A model generated the notes under the pieces. It was not told the DNA's origin and did no database searches. It saw only the letters and a list, made by a program, of their open reading frames with translations. Position numbers and translations under genes: made by a program. Positions 7,850-17,280 of a stretch of 64,000 bases of DNA are shown here, piece after piece. Source of the stretch: RBG-16-34-14 sp963727535 (GTDB lineage Bacteria; Bacteroidota; Ignavibacteria; Ignavibacteriales; Ignavibacteriaceae); the NCBI GenBank assembly GCA_963727535.1, contig CAVSGR010000004.1:62001-126000 (forward strand), written 5' to 3'. Positions within the stretch are counted from its first letter, which is position 1. Every line of letters begins with the position of its first letter.

Positions 7850-9967
7850 ATGATCGGTAAAACAATTCTTCACTATAAAATACTTGAGAAGTTAGGCGAG
7901 GGCGGAATGGGCATAGTCTATAAAGCCGAAGATACAAAGTTAAAAAGAGAGGTAGCTATCAAGTTTCTTCCAGCGCAGATTGCTTCACAAAATGAAGAAA
8001 GAGAAAGGTTTAAAGTTGAAGCACAAGCTGCAGCTGCTTTAAATCATCCTAATATTGCTACGATTTTTTCGATCGAAGAAACAGATAAAGAAGCTTTTAT
8101 TGTAATGGAATATATAGATGGGGTAGAGCTAAGGGAAAAAATATTGTCCGGTCCCGTAAAACAAAACAAAGCCTTAGAAATTATAACAAAAATAGCGGAT
8201 GGGTTGAAGACTGCACATAACAAAGGAATTGTTCACCGCGATATTAAAAGCAGTAATATAATGGTTACCAGTGATGACCAGGTTAAAGTTATGGACTTTG
8301 GTCTTGCGAAAATAAAAGGGAGCGGTCTTGTAACAAAAGTGGGAACTACAATGGGTACGGCTGCTTACATGTCACCGGAACAAGCAAGTGGAGAAAAGGT
8401 TGACCAGCGTACCGATATATGGGCACTAGGAATTATTTTATATGAATTATTAACAGGCGAATTGCCGTTTAAAGCTGATTATGATGCAGCCTGGACATAT
8501 GTGATACTTAATAAAGATCCTCTTAAGCCAAGTGAATTGGACCGTAAAATTCCTGCACAGATAGATGCCATCGTAATGAAAATGCTTGAGAAGGACCGTG
8601 ATAAAAGATATTCAAACATTGAAGAGTTTTTTAAGGATTTAGAAGAAGCTCAAAAAGAAATAAGCGGAGTTGAACAGGAAGGCAAGACCAAAGCAATTGC
8701 GGTGCTTCCGTTCAACAATATAAGTGCAGAAAAAGAAAGTGATTATTTCAGTGACGGATTAGCTGAAGAACTTATTATGAATCTTTCCCGTCTGAAAGAT
8801 ATGAGAGTAGTATCCAGAACTACTTCAATGCAATATAAAGGAGCACAAAAAAGCATTAAGGCAATCGGTAAAGAATTGGGCGTGAGATACATTATTGAAG
8901 GAAGTGTAAGAAAGTTCCAGGATAATCTTCGTATAACTGCTCAGCTTATCGATGTTGAAAAAGATGCACAGCTTTGGGCAGAAACTTATAAAGGAAATCT
9001 TGCAGATGTTTTTGATATTCAGGAAAAAGTAGCTAAGCAAATAGTCGATGCATTAATGGTAAAGCTTACTCCATTGGAAAAAGTTGTGCTGGAGAAAAGA
9101 GCAACGTTAAATCCCGAAGCTTTTGATTACTATTTAAGAGCAAGAGATTTTCTTTACCAGCGTTCTAAGAACAGTGTGCAGTATGCAATTCAACAGTTTC
9201 AGCAAGCTATCAAAATGGATCCTCGATATGCTGGTGCTTATGCAGGATTAAGTGAATCATACGCAACTTTTTATCAGAATTTTGAAAGTAAAGATGTATG
9301 GCTTGATAAAGCTATTGATACCAGTTTAAAAGCGATCACTTATGATCCTACGTTATCTGAAGCTTATGCAGCACTTTCACTCGCACATTTTTACAAAAAA
9401 TCTAATGAAGAAGCATTTGCTGCTGGTAAAAAAGCCATCGAACTTGATCCAAATAATTTTATAGGTTACTGGATACTTGGAAGAATTTATCACAGTACAG
9501 ATAAAGATAAAGAAGCTGTTGAATTACTAAAAAAAGTAATAGAACTCAGTCCTGATTTTTACTCGGCTTATAGTGATCTTCGGATTCTATATGAGAGTCT
9601 TGGTGAAGTTGAAAAAAAGAAAGAAATATTAAAAACTTCACTTGATGTATATAATAGGTATTTATTAAAACATCCCGATGATGCACGTGCTCATCAGTTT
9701 TTTGCATTAACTCTTTTAGATTATGGAAATATTGATGAAGCAAAAAATGAAGCAGCAAAAGCTATAGAATTAAATCCTACTGATCCACTAATGCAATACA
9801 ATGCTGCATGCTTTTATTCAAACGTTGGTGAAAAAAACCTTGCAATAGAAACACTAAAAAATGCAATGGCAGCAGGATACCAGGATTATGAATGGATTAA
9901 ACGTGATTCGGACCTGGATAATATTCGTAATGAACCAAAGTTTATAGAATTAATGCGAGGCAAGTAA
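7850..9967 (+). CDS. K1: soluble Ser/Thr kinase with TolB-N/FlgO-like domain and TPRs
   Basis: 705 residues. The Hanks-type kinase domain (about 9-270) has P-loop LGEGGMGIV, catalytic Lys38 in VAIKF, HRDIKSSN (Asp near 128), DFG in VMDFGLAK and the APE-equivalent SPEQ. Residues about 280-405 form the TolB-N/FlgO-like domain often found in adenylate cyclases and CadC-like proteins (IAVLPFNNIS, YFSDGLAEEL, RVVSRTTSMQYK, YIIEGSVRK). The rest is TPR (about 415-700). No membrane helix, so it is cytosolic. The leader-style start MIGKTILHYKILEKLGEG is the same sequence that appears as short stand-alone ORFs further on. A strong Shine-Dalgarno (AAAGGAGAG) precedes the ATG. No leader ORF here. First gene of the array. 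Confidence 0.97.
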   Translation: MIGKTILHYKILEKLGEGGMGIVYKAEDTKLKREVAIKFLPAQIASQNEERERFKVEAQAAAALNHPNIATIFSIEETDKEAFIVMEYIDGVELREKILSGPVKQNKALEIITKIADGLKTAHNKGIVHRDIKSSNIMVTSDDQVKVMDFGLAKIKGSGLVTKVGTTMGTAAYMSPEQASGEKVDQRTDIWALGIILYELLTGELPFKADYDAAWTYVILNKDPLKPSELDRKIPAQIDAIVMKMLEKDRDKRYSNIEEFFKDLEEAQKEISGVEQEGKTKAIAVLPFNNISAEKESDYFSDGLAEELIMNLSRLKDMRVVSRTTSMQYKGAQKSIKAIGKELGVRYIIEGSVRKFQDNLRITAQLIDVEKDAQLWAETYKGNLADVFDIQEKVAKQIVDALMVKLTPLEKVVLEKRATLNPEAFDYYLRARDFLYQRSKNSVQYAIQQFQQAIKMDPRYAGAYAGLSESYATFYQNFESKDVWLDKAIDTSLKAITYDPTLSEAYAALSLAHFYKKSNEEAFAAGKKAIELDPNNFIGYWILGRIYHSTDKDKEAVELLKKVIELSPDFYSAYSDLRILYESLGEVEKKKEILKTSLDVYNRYLLKHPDDARAHQFFALTLLDYGNIDEAKNEAAKAIELNPTDPLMQYNAACFYSNVGEKNLAIETLKNAMAAGYQDYEWIKRDSDLDNIRNEPKFIELMRGK

Positions 9968-10025
9968 TCCTCAGAGTTAAATGAATTTAAAGAAGATGTA
10001 ATTTATAAAATGAGAAAGATAAAGA

Positions 10026-11702
10026 ATGTTGAAGATTAAATACTCACTTTTTATTTTAGTATTATTTTTAGCGGGCTGTACTCAAAAGCAAGAGTCGCTT
10101 TCTGATGAACACAAAGCAGAAATAGATAATTACATATCACAATATGTCCCTTATCCTATGCATTATGATGCAAGCAAGATGAAGGAACCTGACAAAACAA
10201 TCTTAAAAAAACTTGTACTGGCTGCTGCTTATATTGATTCAATTTACTGGCTGCAAACATCAAAATATGGGATTCATCTGAGAGATAGTCTTGAACAGGT
10301 TAAAAATGATCCTTATGCTCAAAAACTCCTGACATTAATATTACGTAATGCAGGTCCGTTTGAACAATTAAATGATTATAAAACATTTATGGGAGATCAA
10401 TCATATTATGCTGGTGATGAAATATACCCTCACGGTATGACATCTGAACAATTTGACTCTTACATTTCTAAGTTGCCGAAGGATGAACAGGATAAATTTA
10501 TGTCTCCATATACTGTAATTCGTTCTGATGGAAACGGTGGATATAAAGCGATACCTTATCATAAAGAATATAAAAAATACATTACCCCTATTGTAAAATT
10601 ATTAAATGAATGTGCTGATTTAACTGACAATGCGTCTTTCGCAAAATTCCTTCGCCTGAAAGCAACAGCATTAACGACCGATAATTACTTTGATGCAGAT
10701 GTAGCGTGGATCGATATGAAAGATAATACTCTCGATATGGTATTCGGACCATTCGAAACTTACTCGGACGGTATAAAAGGAGTAAAAGCAAAATATGAAG
10801 CTTCGATTGAAGTTGTGGATCAGGCTGAATCAAAAGAGCTGGATGTCTACATTAAATATTTACCTGAACTGGAAAAGAATCTTCCTATTCCCGAAGAATA
10901 TAAAACTCCTGTTAAAGGCTTATCGGCTAAATTTATTATTGTAAGAGATGTAATACGAACAGGAGATGCTGCTGTAGGGTATCAGGCTGTAGCGACAAAT
11001 CTTCCCAACGACCCGGAAGTTGAAGAAAAGAAAGGAACGACCAAGACTTTTTGGATAAATATGTTTGAAGCCCGTTTCAATGCAATCATTAAACCGGTGA
11101 GTATGAAACTAATAGATGAATCGCAGCTTCCTGATTTATCAACAGAAGGTTTTTTTCAATTTGTACTTATGCACGAAATCTGTCATGCAATTGGTCCGAG
11201 TACTGTGAAAGTTGGTCCGAAAAAAGGAATGGCTATTAATGCAGCAATTGGTCCAAACTATGGTCCGCTGGAAGAGTGCAAAGCTGATATTACCGGGTTA
11301 CTTTCTCTTAAATATCTGATGGATAAAGGTGTAGTTGATGCCGGCAAAGCAAAAACTTTTTATGTTTCTTACCTCGGAAGTTTGTTCCGTTCAGTTCGTT
11401 TCGGGCTTACCGAAGCTCATGCAGGTGCTGCAGCAATTGCACTTAGTTACTTATACAAGAACGGAGGAATAAAATTAGATTCTACAACACAACGCTGGTC
11501 TATTGATTTCAACAATTTCCCGACTTGTATAAGAAATCTTGATAGAGAAATATTAATTCTTGAAGGCAATGGAGATAATACAAAAGTTCAGGAGTTTTTT
11601 GATAAGTGGGCAAAGATTATCCCCGAAGTTCAGGCAAGTTTGGACAAGGTAAAAGATCTTCCGATTGATGTTTTACCTGAATATTCAATTAAATGGAATT
11701 AG
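10026..11702 (+). CDS. lipoprotein zinc peptidase, M49 (dipeptidyl peptidase III)-like
   Basis: 558 residues. The N terminus is a lipoprotein signal (LFILVLFLAGC, lipobox LAGC, Cys about 18), so it is membrane-anchored outside the cytoplasm. The zinc site is H383-E-I-C-H387 with EECKAD at 416-421; EEC[RK]A[DE] is the hallmark of the M49 family and supplies the third ligand. Classical DPP III enzymes have HExxGH with one extra residue; here it is plain HExxH, and the gap to EEC is much shorter. Probably cleaves small peptides in the periplasm. It lies 58 bp after K1 and 110 bp before K2, on the same strand. Confidence 0.88.
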   Translation: MLKIKYSLFILVLFLAGCTQKQESLSDEHKAEIDNYISQYVPYPMHYDASKMKEPDKTILKKLVLAAAYIDSIYWLQTSKYGIHLRDSLEQVKNDPYAQKLLTLILRNAGPFEQLNDYKTFMGDQSYYAGDEIYPHGMTSEQFDSYISKLPKDEQDKFMSPYTVIRSDGNGGYKAIPYHKEYKKYITPIVKLLNECADLTDNASFAKFLRLKATALTTDNYFDADVAWIDMKDNTLDMVFGPFETYSDGIKGVKAKYEASIEVVDQAESKELDVYIKYLPELEKNLPIPEEYKTPVKGLSAKFIIVRDVIRTGDAAVGYQAVATNLPNDPEVEEKKGTTKTFWINMFEARFNAIIKPVSMKLIDESQLPDLSTEGFFQFVLMHEICHAIGPSTVKVGPKKGMAINAAIGPNYGPLEECKADITGLLSLKYLMDKGVVDAGKAKTFYVSYLGSLFRSVRFGLTEAHAGAAAIALSYLYKNGGIKLDSTTQRWSIDFNNFPTCIRNLDREILILEGNGDNTKVQEFFDKWAKIIPEVQASLDKVKDLPIDVLPEYSIKWN

Positions 11703-11777
11703 AAAATTATGATTGGCATAGAGATTCAAAATTGTCTTCCGAAATTGTTTCGGAATCTGGTACATTAATTTTTAATG

Positions 11778-11815
11778 AAGGAGAACCTGAAACGAGTTCA
11801 GGTTGACGAATTATG
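11778..11815 (+). promoter_or_regulatory. hairpin between Shine-Dalgarno and start codon of K2
   Basis: AAGGAG (11778-11783) lies about 30 nt from ATG 11813, too far to work directly. The intervening sequence folds as AACCTGAA / TTCAGGTT (11784-11791 with 11797-11804) around a 5-nt loop. Folding would bring the Shine-Dalgarno to about 8 nt from the ATG. This could set the translation rate of K2; the function is inference. Confidence 0.45.
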
Positions 11816-14545
11816 ATCGGCGAAACAATACTCCATTATAAAATTATAGAGAAACTCGGCGAAGGCGGAATGGGCGAGGTCTTCAAAGCGCAGGATACAA
11901 AACTCGACCGTTTTGTGGCATTGAAGTTTCTTCCCTCTCAGCTAACTGCATCTGAAGATGACAAAGCAAGGTTTATACAGGAAGCAAAAGCCGCCTCTGC
12001 TATGAATCACCCGAATGTTTGTACAATTTATTCTATAGAAGAATATGAGAAGCAATTATTCATTGCAATGGAATATGTTGAAGGCAAAACTTTAAAGGAT
12101 AAAAAAGATTCTCTTTCCGAAAAACAGATTCTTGAAATAGGTATACAGGTTGCAGAGGGACTTGCTGCTGCACACGACAAAGGGATTGTTCACCGCGACA
12201 TTAAACCTGAAAATATAATGGTACGCAAGGACGGCATAGCGCAGATAATGGATTTCGGACTTGCAAAGTTATATTCTGAAAGCAATGTATCCCGCTTAAC
12301 AAAAGCCGGCACTACTATGGGCACGATGGGTTATATGTCACCCGAGCAGGTTCAGGGACTGGATGTCGATCACCGCACCGATATTTTTTCTCTCGGCGTT
12401 GTTCTTTACGAATTGCTTTCCGGTGAATCTCCTTTCAAAGGAATGCACGAAACTGCTATAATGTACGAAATTGTAAATGTTGAGGCTCCTCCCATTTCTA
12501 CAGTTAAAAAAGATATAGACCCGTTCCTTGACGGAATTATTTTAGAGTGTCTCGAAAAAGACAAAGACGACAGGTATCAGTCTGCAAAAGAACTCGCAAA
12601 AAATTTAAGAAAGATTAAAAGAGTTTCAACCGGCGACAGATCGAGCAAAATATTCAATGTTAACAGTGGAATTATCAAAACCAGTTCAGGCACAAGCCAG
12701 GCACAACAAACCTCCGGTACTTTTTCAGTTGAAATTTTAAATCGCAGGATTGACCTTTCAGGAATTTTCAAATCAAGGCTCGTTGCCTGGGTGATAGCAG
12801 TTATTTCAATAATTGCTGCTGTTTTCTTCCGGGCCAATATAAATAAACCTGTAACTTCAGATGATGTGACAAAATTCTTGATTACCACAGGAGATAATAA
12901 TCTTGACATGTCCGCTTACAGGACTCTGGCAATTTCCCACGACGGGAGAAAAATAATTTACTCTGCCGACGGGAAAATTTATTTAAGAAAAATGGACCAG
13001 GTTGAACCGGAAGTGATTCCCGGTGCTGATGGCGGAGAATCTCCATTCTTTTCACCTGATGATAAATGGATCGCCATTTTCAAAGATAAGAAACTGGAAA
13101 AAATTTCATTAGATGGAGGTGCACCTAATATTATAACGGGTGTTGGTGAAAACAGGGGTGGTGATTGGGGAAATGATGGGACAATTGTTTACACTCCAAA
13201 TACTACCTCCGGGCTGAATTTAATTTCCGGGAATGGAGGCAATCCCGTTCAAATTACTACTCTTGATTCAACAAAACAGGAAAGGACGCATCGCTGGCCC
13301 TGCTTTTTGCCCGATGGAAAGCATATAATATTTACCGTAGGATATACGACAAATCCGACATATTATGAAGATGCATCTATTGATGTGGTAAATACGGAGA
13401 ACGGCAAAAGGAAAAATATTTTAAAAGGTGCCAGCTCCGCCAGGTATATGAACGGATACCTGCTTTATTCAAGATCGGGTAATTTATATGCAGTAAAGTT
13501 TGATGCAGCAAATCTTGAAATAAAAGGACAACCGGTTACAGTCTTACAGGATGTTTCCGGCGGCTTCACTTCAGGAGTAAATAATATATATACTTCAGAT
13601 AATGGATTACTGGCTTATATTCCGGGCACCACGGAAAATATCAAAAGAAATATTGTTAAAATTGATATGAAGGGAAGCTTATCCGTAATTGATTCAGCAA
13701 ATTATATTTTAACAGAGCCTGCCCTTTCCCCCGATAATAAATGGATAGCATTTCATGCTATTGAAAATAATGGCGGCGGCATATGGATTTATAATATCGC
13801 CAATAAAATTTTCAGCAGGCTGACTTTCGGAGGTAATGAATCCCGGACACCAAGATGGTCGCCGGACGGAAAAAGTATTGCTTATTCAAAAGTAAAAAAC
13901 GACAATCAAACCGGAATTTTCATCAAACCTTATGATGGAAGCAGTGCAGAAAAAGAAATTTATTCTCAGAAAAACAGAATTTATATTGACGACTGGACAA
14001 AAGACGGGCAATATTTAGTTTACGAAGAAAATACAATCAACGATCTAACTAATATAATGGCACTTCCGCTTAAAGGGAATAAAAAACCTATCCCGATTGT
14101 TAGTTCACAATTTGATGAATATGATGCTAAAATATCGCCTGACGGAAAATGGGTTTCTTACATTTCTAATGAATCGGGCGGATACCAGCTCTGGGTTAAG
14201 CCTTTTATATTGAATAATAAAGAATCGGGACGCTGGCAGCTTACCAATGATGGTGCTGAAGAAGCAGTGTGGGCAAAAGACGGTAAAACGATATATTTCA
14301 GGACAAGCAGCAGAGGTTTATCCAGCATACCCGTTTCCACTTCTCCAACTTTCACATCAGGGTCACCGAAAGTTATTACAGATATTTATCCGCCATTCTA
14401 TTCAAGCACCTGGCTAACATACGATATTTCAAATGATGGCAAATACATTATTGCAACAAGCCCGGTATCAATTGGGAAATACAACAAAATCACTGTTATT
14501 CAAAATTTTGCTTTTGAAGTAGAAAGAATGCTAAAGAAAGATTAA
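11813..14545 (+). CDS. K2: membrane Ser/Thr kinase with PD40 beta-propeller sensor
   Basis: 910 residues. Kinase domain about 9-270: P-loop LGEGGMGEV (15-23), Lys38 in VALKF, alpha-C Glu57, HRDIKPEN with Asp129, DFG Asp147, activation segment ending GYMSPEQ. All catalytic residues are present. A Ser/Thr-rich linker leads to one membrane helix (about 322-343, WVIAVISIIAAVFF). The remainder is a PD40/TolB-type propeller with repeated SPDxKW motifs (LSPDNKWIAF, WSPDGKSIAY, ISPDGKWVSY). Expected topology: kinase inside, propeller in the periplasm, as for PknB-type receptors. The ligand is unknown. The first of the PD40 kinases; no leader ORF, but see the hairpin at 11778. Confidence 0.96.
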   Translation: MIGETILHYKIIEKLGEGGMGEVFKAQDTKLDRFVALKFLPSQLTASEDDKARFIQEAKAASAMNHPNVCTIYSIEEYEKQLFIAMEYVEGKTLKDKKDSLSEKQILEIGIQVAEGLAAAHDKGIVHRDIKPENIMVRKDGIAQIMDFGLAKLYSESNVSRLTKAGTTMGTMGYMSPEQVQGLDVDHRTDIFSLGVVLYELLSGESPFKGMHETAIMYEIVNVEAPPISTVKKDIDPFLDGIILECLEKDKDDRYQSAKELAKNLRKIKRVSTGDRSSKIFNVNSGIIKTSSGTSQAQQTSGTFSVEILNRRIDLSGIFKSRLVAWVIAVISIIAAVFFRANINKPVTSDDVTKFLITTGDNNLDMSAYRTLAISHDGRKIIYSADGKIYLRKMDQVEPEVIPGADGGESPFFSPDDKWIAIFKDKKLEKISLDGGAPNIITGVGENRGGDWGNDGTIVYTPNTTSGLNLISGNGGNPVQITTLDSTKQERTHRWPCFLPDGKHIIFTVGYTTNPTYYEDASIDVVNTENGKRKNILKGASSARYMNGYLLYSRSGNLYAVKFDAANLEIKGQPVTVLQDVSGGFTSGVNNIYTSDNGLLAYIPGTTENIKRNIVKIDMKGSLSVIDSANYILTEPALSPDNKWIAFHAIENNGGGIWIYNIANKIFSRLTFGGNESRTPRWSPDGKSIAYSKVKNDNQTGIFIKPYDGSSAEKEIYSQKNRIYIDDWTKDGQYLVYEENTINDLTNIMALPLKGNKKPIPIVSSQFDEYDAKISPDGKWVSYISNESGGYQLWVKPFILNNKESGRWQLTNDGAEEAVWAKDGKTIYFRTSSRGLSSIPVSTSPTFTSGSPKVITDIYPPFYSSTWLTYDISNDGKYIIATSPVSIGKYNKITVIQNFAFEVERMLKKD

Positions 14546-14560
14546 AAAAAGGTCAATGAT

Positions 14561-17142
14561 ATGATCGGTGAAACAATACTCCATTATAAAATTTTAGAGA
14601 AACTCGGCGAAGGCGGGATGGGTGTAGTCTATCTTGCCGAAGATTTAAAATCTGGAACGCAAAGTCGCAATAAAATTTTTACCAAGACATATTGCAGGTA
14701 ACTCTGAGGAGAGGGAACGATTTAAGATTGAAGCAAAAGCTGCTGCAGCATTGAACCATTCTAACATAGCCACAATTCATGCTATTGAAGAATCAGAGGA
14801 CGATACCTTCATCGTGATGGAATTTATAGATGGAATTGAACTAAAAGATAAAATAAAATCTGGTCGCGATTCCTACCAAAGAAACAATCAATACGGCCAT
14901 ACAAATAGCTGAAGGATTAGAAGCCGCACACAAGAAAGGGATTGTACACAGAGATATTAAATCTCAAAACATAATGATAACGAATGACGGTAAAGTAAAA
15001 GTTATGGATTTTGGTTTGGCAAAGATGAAAGGAGGGTCGCAGCTTACAAAAGCCGGCTCTACTTTAGGAACACTCTCATATATGGCACCGGAACAGGCTA
15101 AAGGAGAAGAGGTTGACCAGCAATCAGATATCTGGTCATTTGGTGTTGTACTTTATGAAATGTTAACAGGCAAGATGCCATTTGCAGGTGATTATGATGC
15201 TGCTGTTGTATATAACATTTTAAATGAAGAACCTTCACTCGATAATATTCAGGATTCGGTTCTGCAATTAATCTTAAAAAAATGTTTGGAGAAAGAGAAA
15301 ACAAACCGGTATCAATCAGTTACCGAAATATTAAAAGACCTAAGAATAGATAAACAAATATCTGGTGAAAAACAGACAGTAAAAGTTGAAACGCCAAAGA
15401 AGAAATCCCGTTTACCGGTTTTTATAACAATTGGCATCACAGGAGTTATATTAGTTGTTGCTGCCTACTTTATTTTCTTCAATTCGGAAAAGAAGATAGA
15501 TAATCTTCCCCCGATGAAAACAATTAATTTCACAAGTTATGCCGGGCAGTCTGGATACCCGGCATTTTCACCGGACGGCAATTCGATTGCATTTGTTTGG
15601 GAAGGAGAGCATCAAGACAATGCAGATATTTACGTAAAGCTTATTGATGCCGGTTCGCCGCTTCGGCTTACACATAATCCAGCCCCTGATATATATCCGG
15701 CGTGGTCGCCCGATGGAAGTTACATAGCATTCTTTCGGTTGGAAGGGAATGGTGGTTCTTATTACATAATTCCATCGTTAGGTGGTGATGAACGTAAAAT
15801 TGCCGATGTCAAATATTATGGTCCAGGAATTGACTGGTCACCGGATGGCAAAACGCTGGTAGTTTCAGCATCAGATTCAAGCATCTACCCTCATATCTTT
15901 CTTATATCGGTTGAATCCGGTAAGAAACAAGTATTATCATCGCCAACGATGAACGGAGTATACGGAGATAATAATCCAAAAATTTCTCCTGATGGAAAAA
16001 CCATTGCATTTATAAAATCGCTCAGTTACAGTATTTCGGAAATTTATACGATACCATCGAACGGCGGAGAAGAAAAAAGATTAACGTTCGACAGTCTTCT
16101 TGTAGGAGGTATTGCGTGGACAGCAAACGGAGACGACATCGTATTTTCCTCAAACCGGGGAGGAAATAAAACGTTGTGGAGGATTCCTTCGAATGGCGGT
16201 TCACCGACTGCTGTTCCAGGTTCCGGGGATAATGTGGGGGAAATCGCTATCTCTAAAAAGGGACACTATCTTGCATACAGCCGTGGGGAGCAAAACGCTA
16301 ATATTTGGCGAGTGAATCTCGGAGCTACGGCATCCACACAGCACGTGGCGACCGAATTTATTTCATCAAATGGATTTCAATGTGAATCAGCATTTTCGCA
16401 TAACGGAAAATACATTGTATTTACTTCTACCCGGTCCGGCGGTCAGGAAATCTGGCGATGCAACACAGACGGAACGAATCAAGTACAATTGACCTTTTTA
16501 AGGGGACCTGCAGCGGGTTCACCGCAATGGTCGCCGGATGATCGTTTTATTGCATTTGATTCGCGCGAGAAAGGAAATGGAAATATTTATGTTATTAACT
16601 CCAACGGGGGAACACCACGCCAGCTGACAACCAATACAGCGGAAGATAATATTCCCAGATGGTCCGGCGATGGTCAATGGATTTATTTTAGCTCCAACAG
16701 AACAGGTACATTCCAAATATGGAAAATTTCTGTCGATGGAAGTAAGGAAATTCAAGTAACAAAAAAAGGGGGTTATTCTGCATACGAATCCTATGACGGT
16801 AACGATCTCTATTTTGTGAAAAGTGGTCAGAACGATATAATGAAGTTATCTTTTGCCAGTGGCGTTGAAGATCCGGTTGATAAACATCTTAATGATTTGC
16901 GCTGGGGTGCATGGATTGTGTCTGAAAAAGGAATCTATTTTGCAAAAGACGATACTAGCGGTCAAAGCATCATTTATTTCTACAATTTTGCTGACCGAAA
17001 AGTAAATCAAATTATAAAACCCCCAAAAAAAATGTGGATGGATTCAGATGCAATGACGGTTTCTCCGGATGGTCGTTATCTGTTGTACACACAATTTGAT
17101 AGGGTCACCAACGACATCATGTTGATTCAGAATTTCCAATAA
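14561..17142 (+). pseudogene. K3: PD40 Ser/Thr kinase broken by two +1 frame breaks in the kinase domain
   Basis: ATG 14561 begins a normal kinase (MIGETILHYKILEKLGEGG..VYLAED), but one extra base at about 14645-14651 shifts the frame and stops it at 14699. The next frame carries IKFLP..EERERFKIEAKAAAALNH..MEFIDGIELKDKI, then a second extra base at about 14862-14870 moves to the frame that stays open to 17142. The long surviving ORF (from 14974, 722 residues) starts after the HRD loop with MITNDGKVKVMDFGLAK, so alone it lacks the P-loop, Lys and catalytic Asp. It then has a membrane helix and a PD40 propeller. Its kinase C-lobe is almost identical in DNA to that of K13, while the propellers differ. 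Pseudogene, phase-variable gene or assembly error are all possible. Confidence 0.85.
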
Positions 17143-17169
17143 AAAAGAAAGTAAGAATAAAGGCAAACA

Positions 17170-17280
17170 ATGATAGGACAAACAATCCGCCTACAGCGGA
17201 TACATTATAAGATTCTGGAAAAGCTTGGTGAAGGAGGGCTTGTCCGCCGAAGCCCTTTTAAATTTGGTGATAATCTATGA
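17170..17280 (+). CDS. leader ORF of K4: truncated kinase start, ATGA-coupled
   Basis: 36 codons copying the kinase start (MIGQTI..HYKILEKLGEGG), then turning at the GGGCTTGTCCGCCGAAGCCC palindrome into an unrelated tail (LVRRSPFKF..). Its TGA (17278-17280) overlaps the ATG of K4 (17277-17279) as ATGA. A 12-nt insertion (CGCCTACAGCGG, palindromic with its flanks) sits inside the copy and keeps the frame. Whether it is translated is unknown; its position would allow translational coupling to K4. Confidence 0.55.
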   Translation: MIGQTIRLQRIHYKILEKLGEGGLVRRSPFKFGDNL

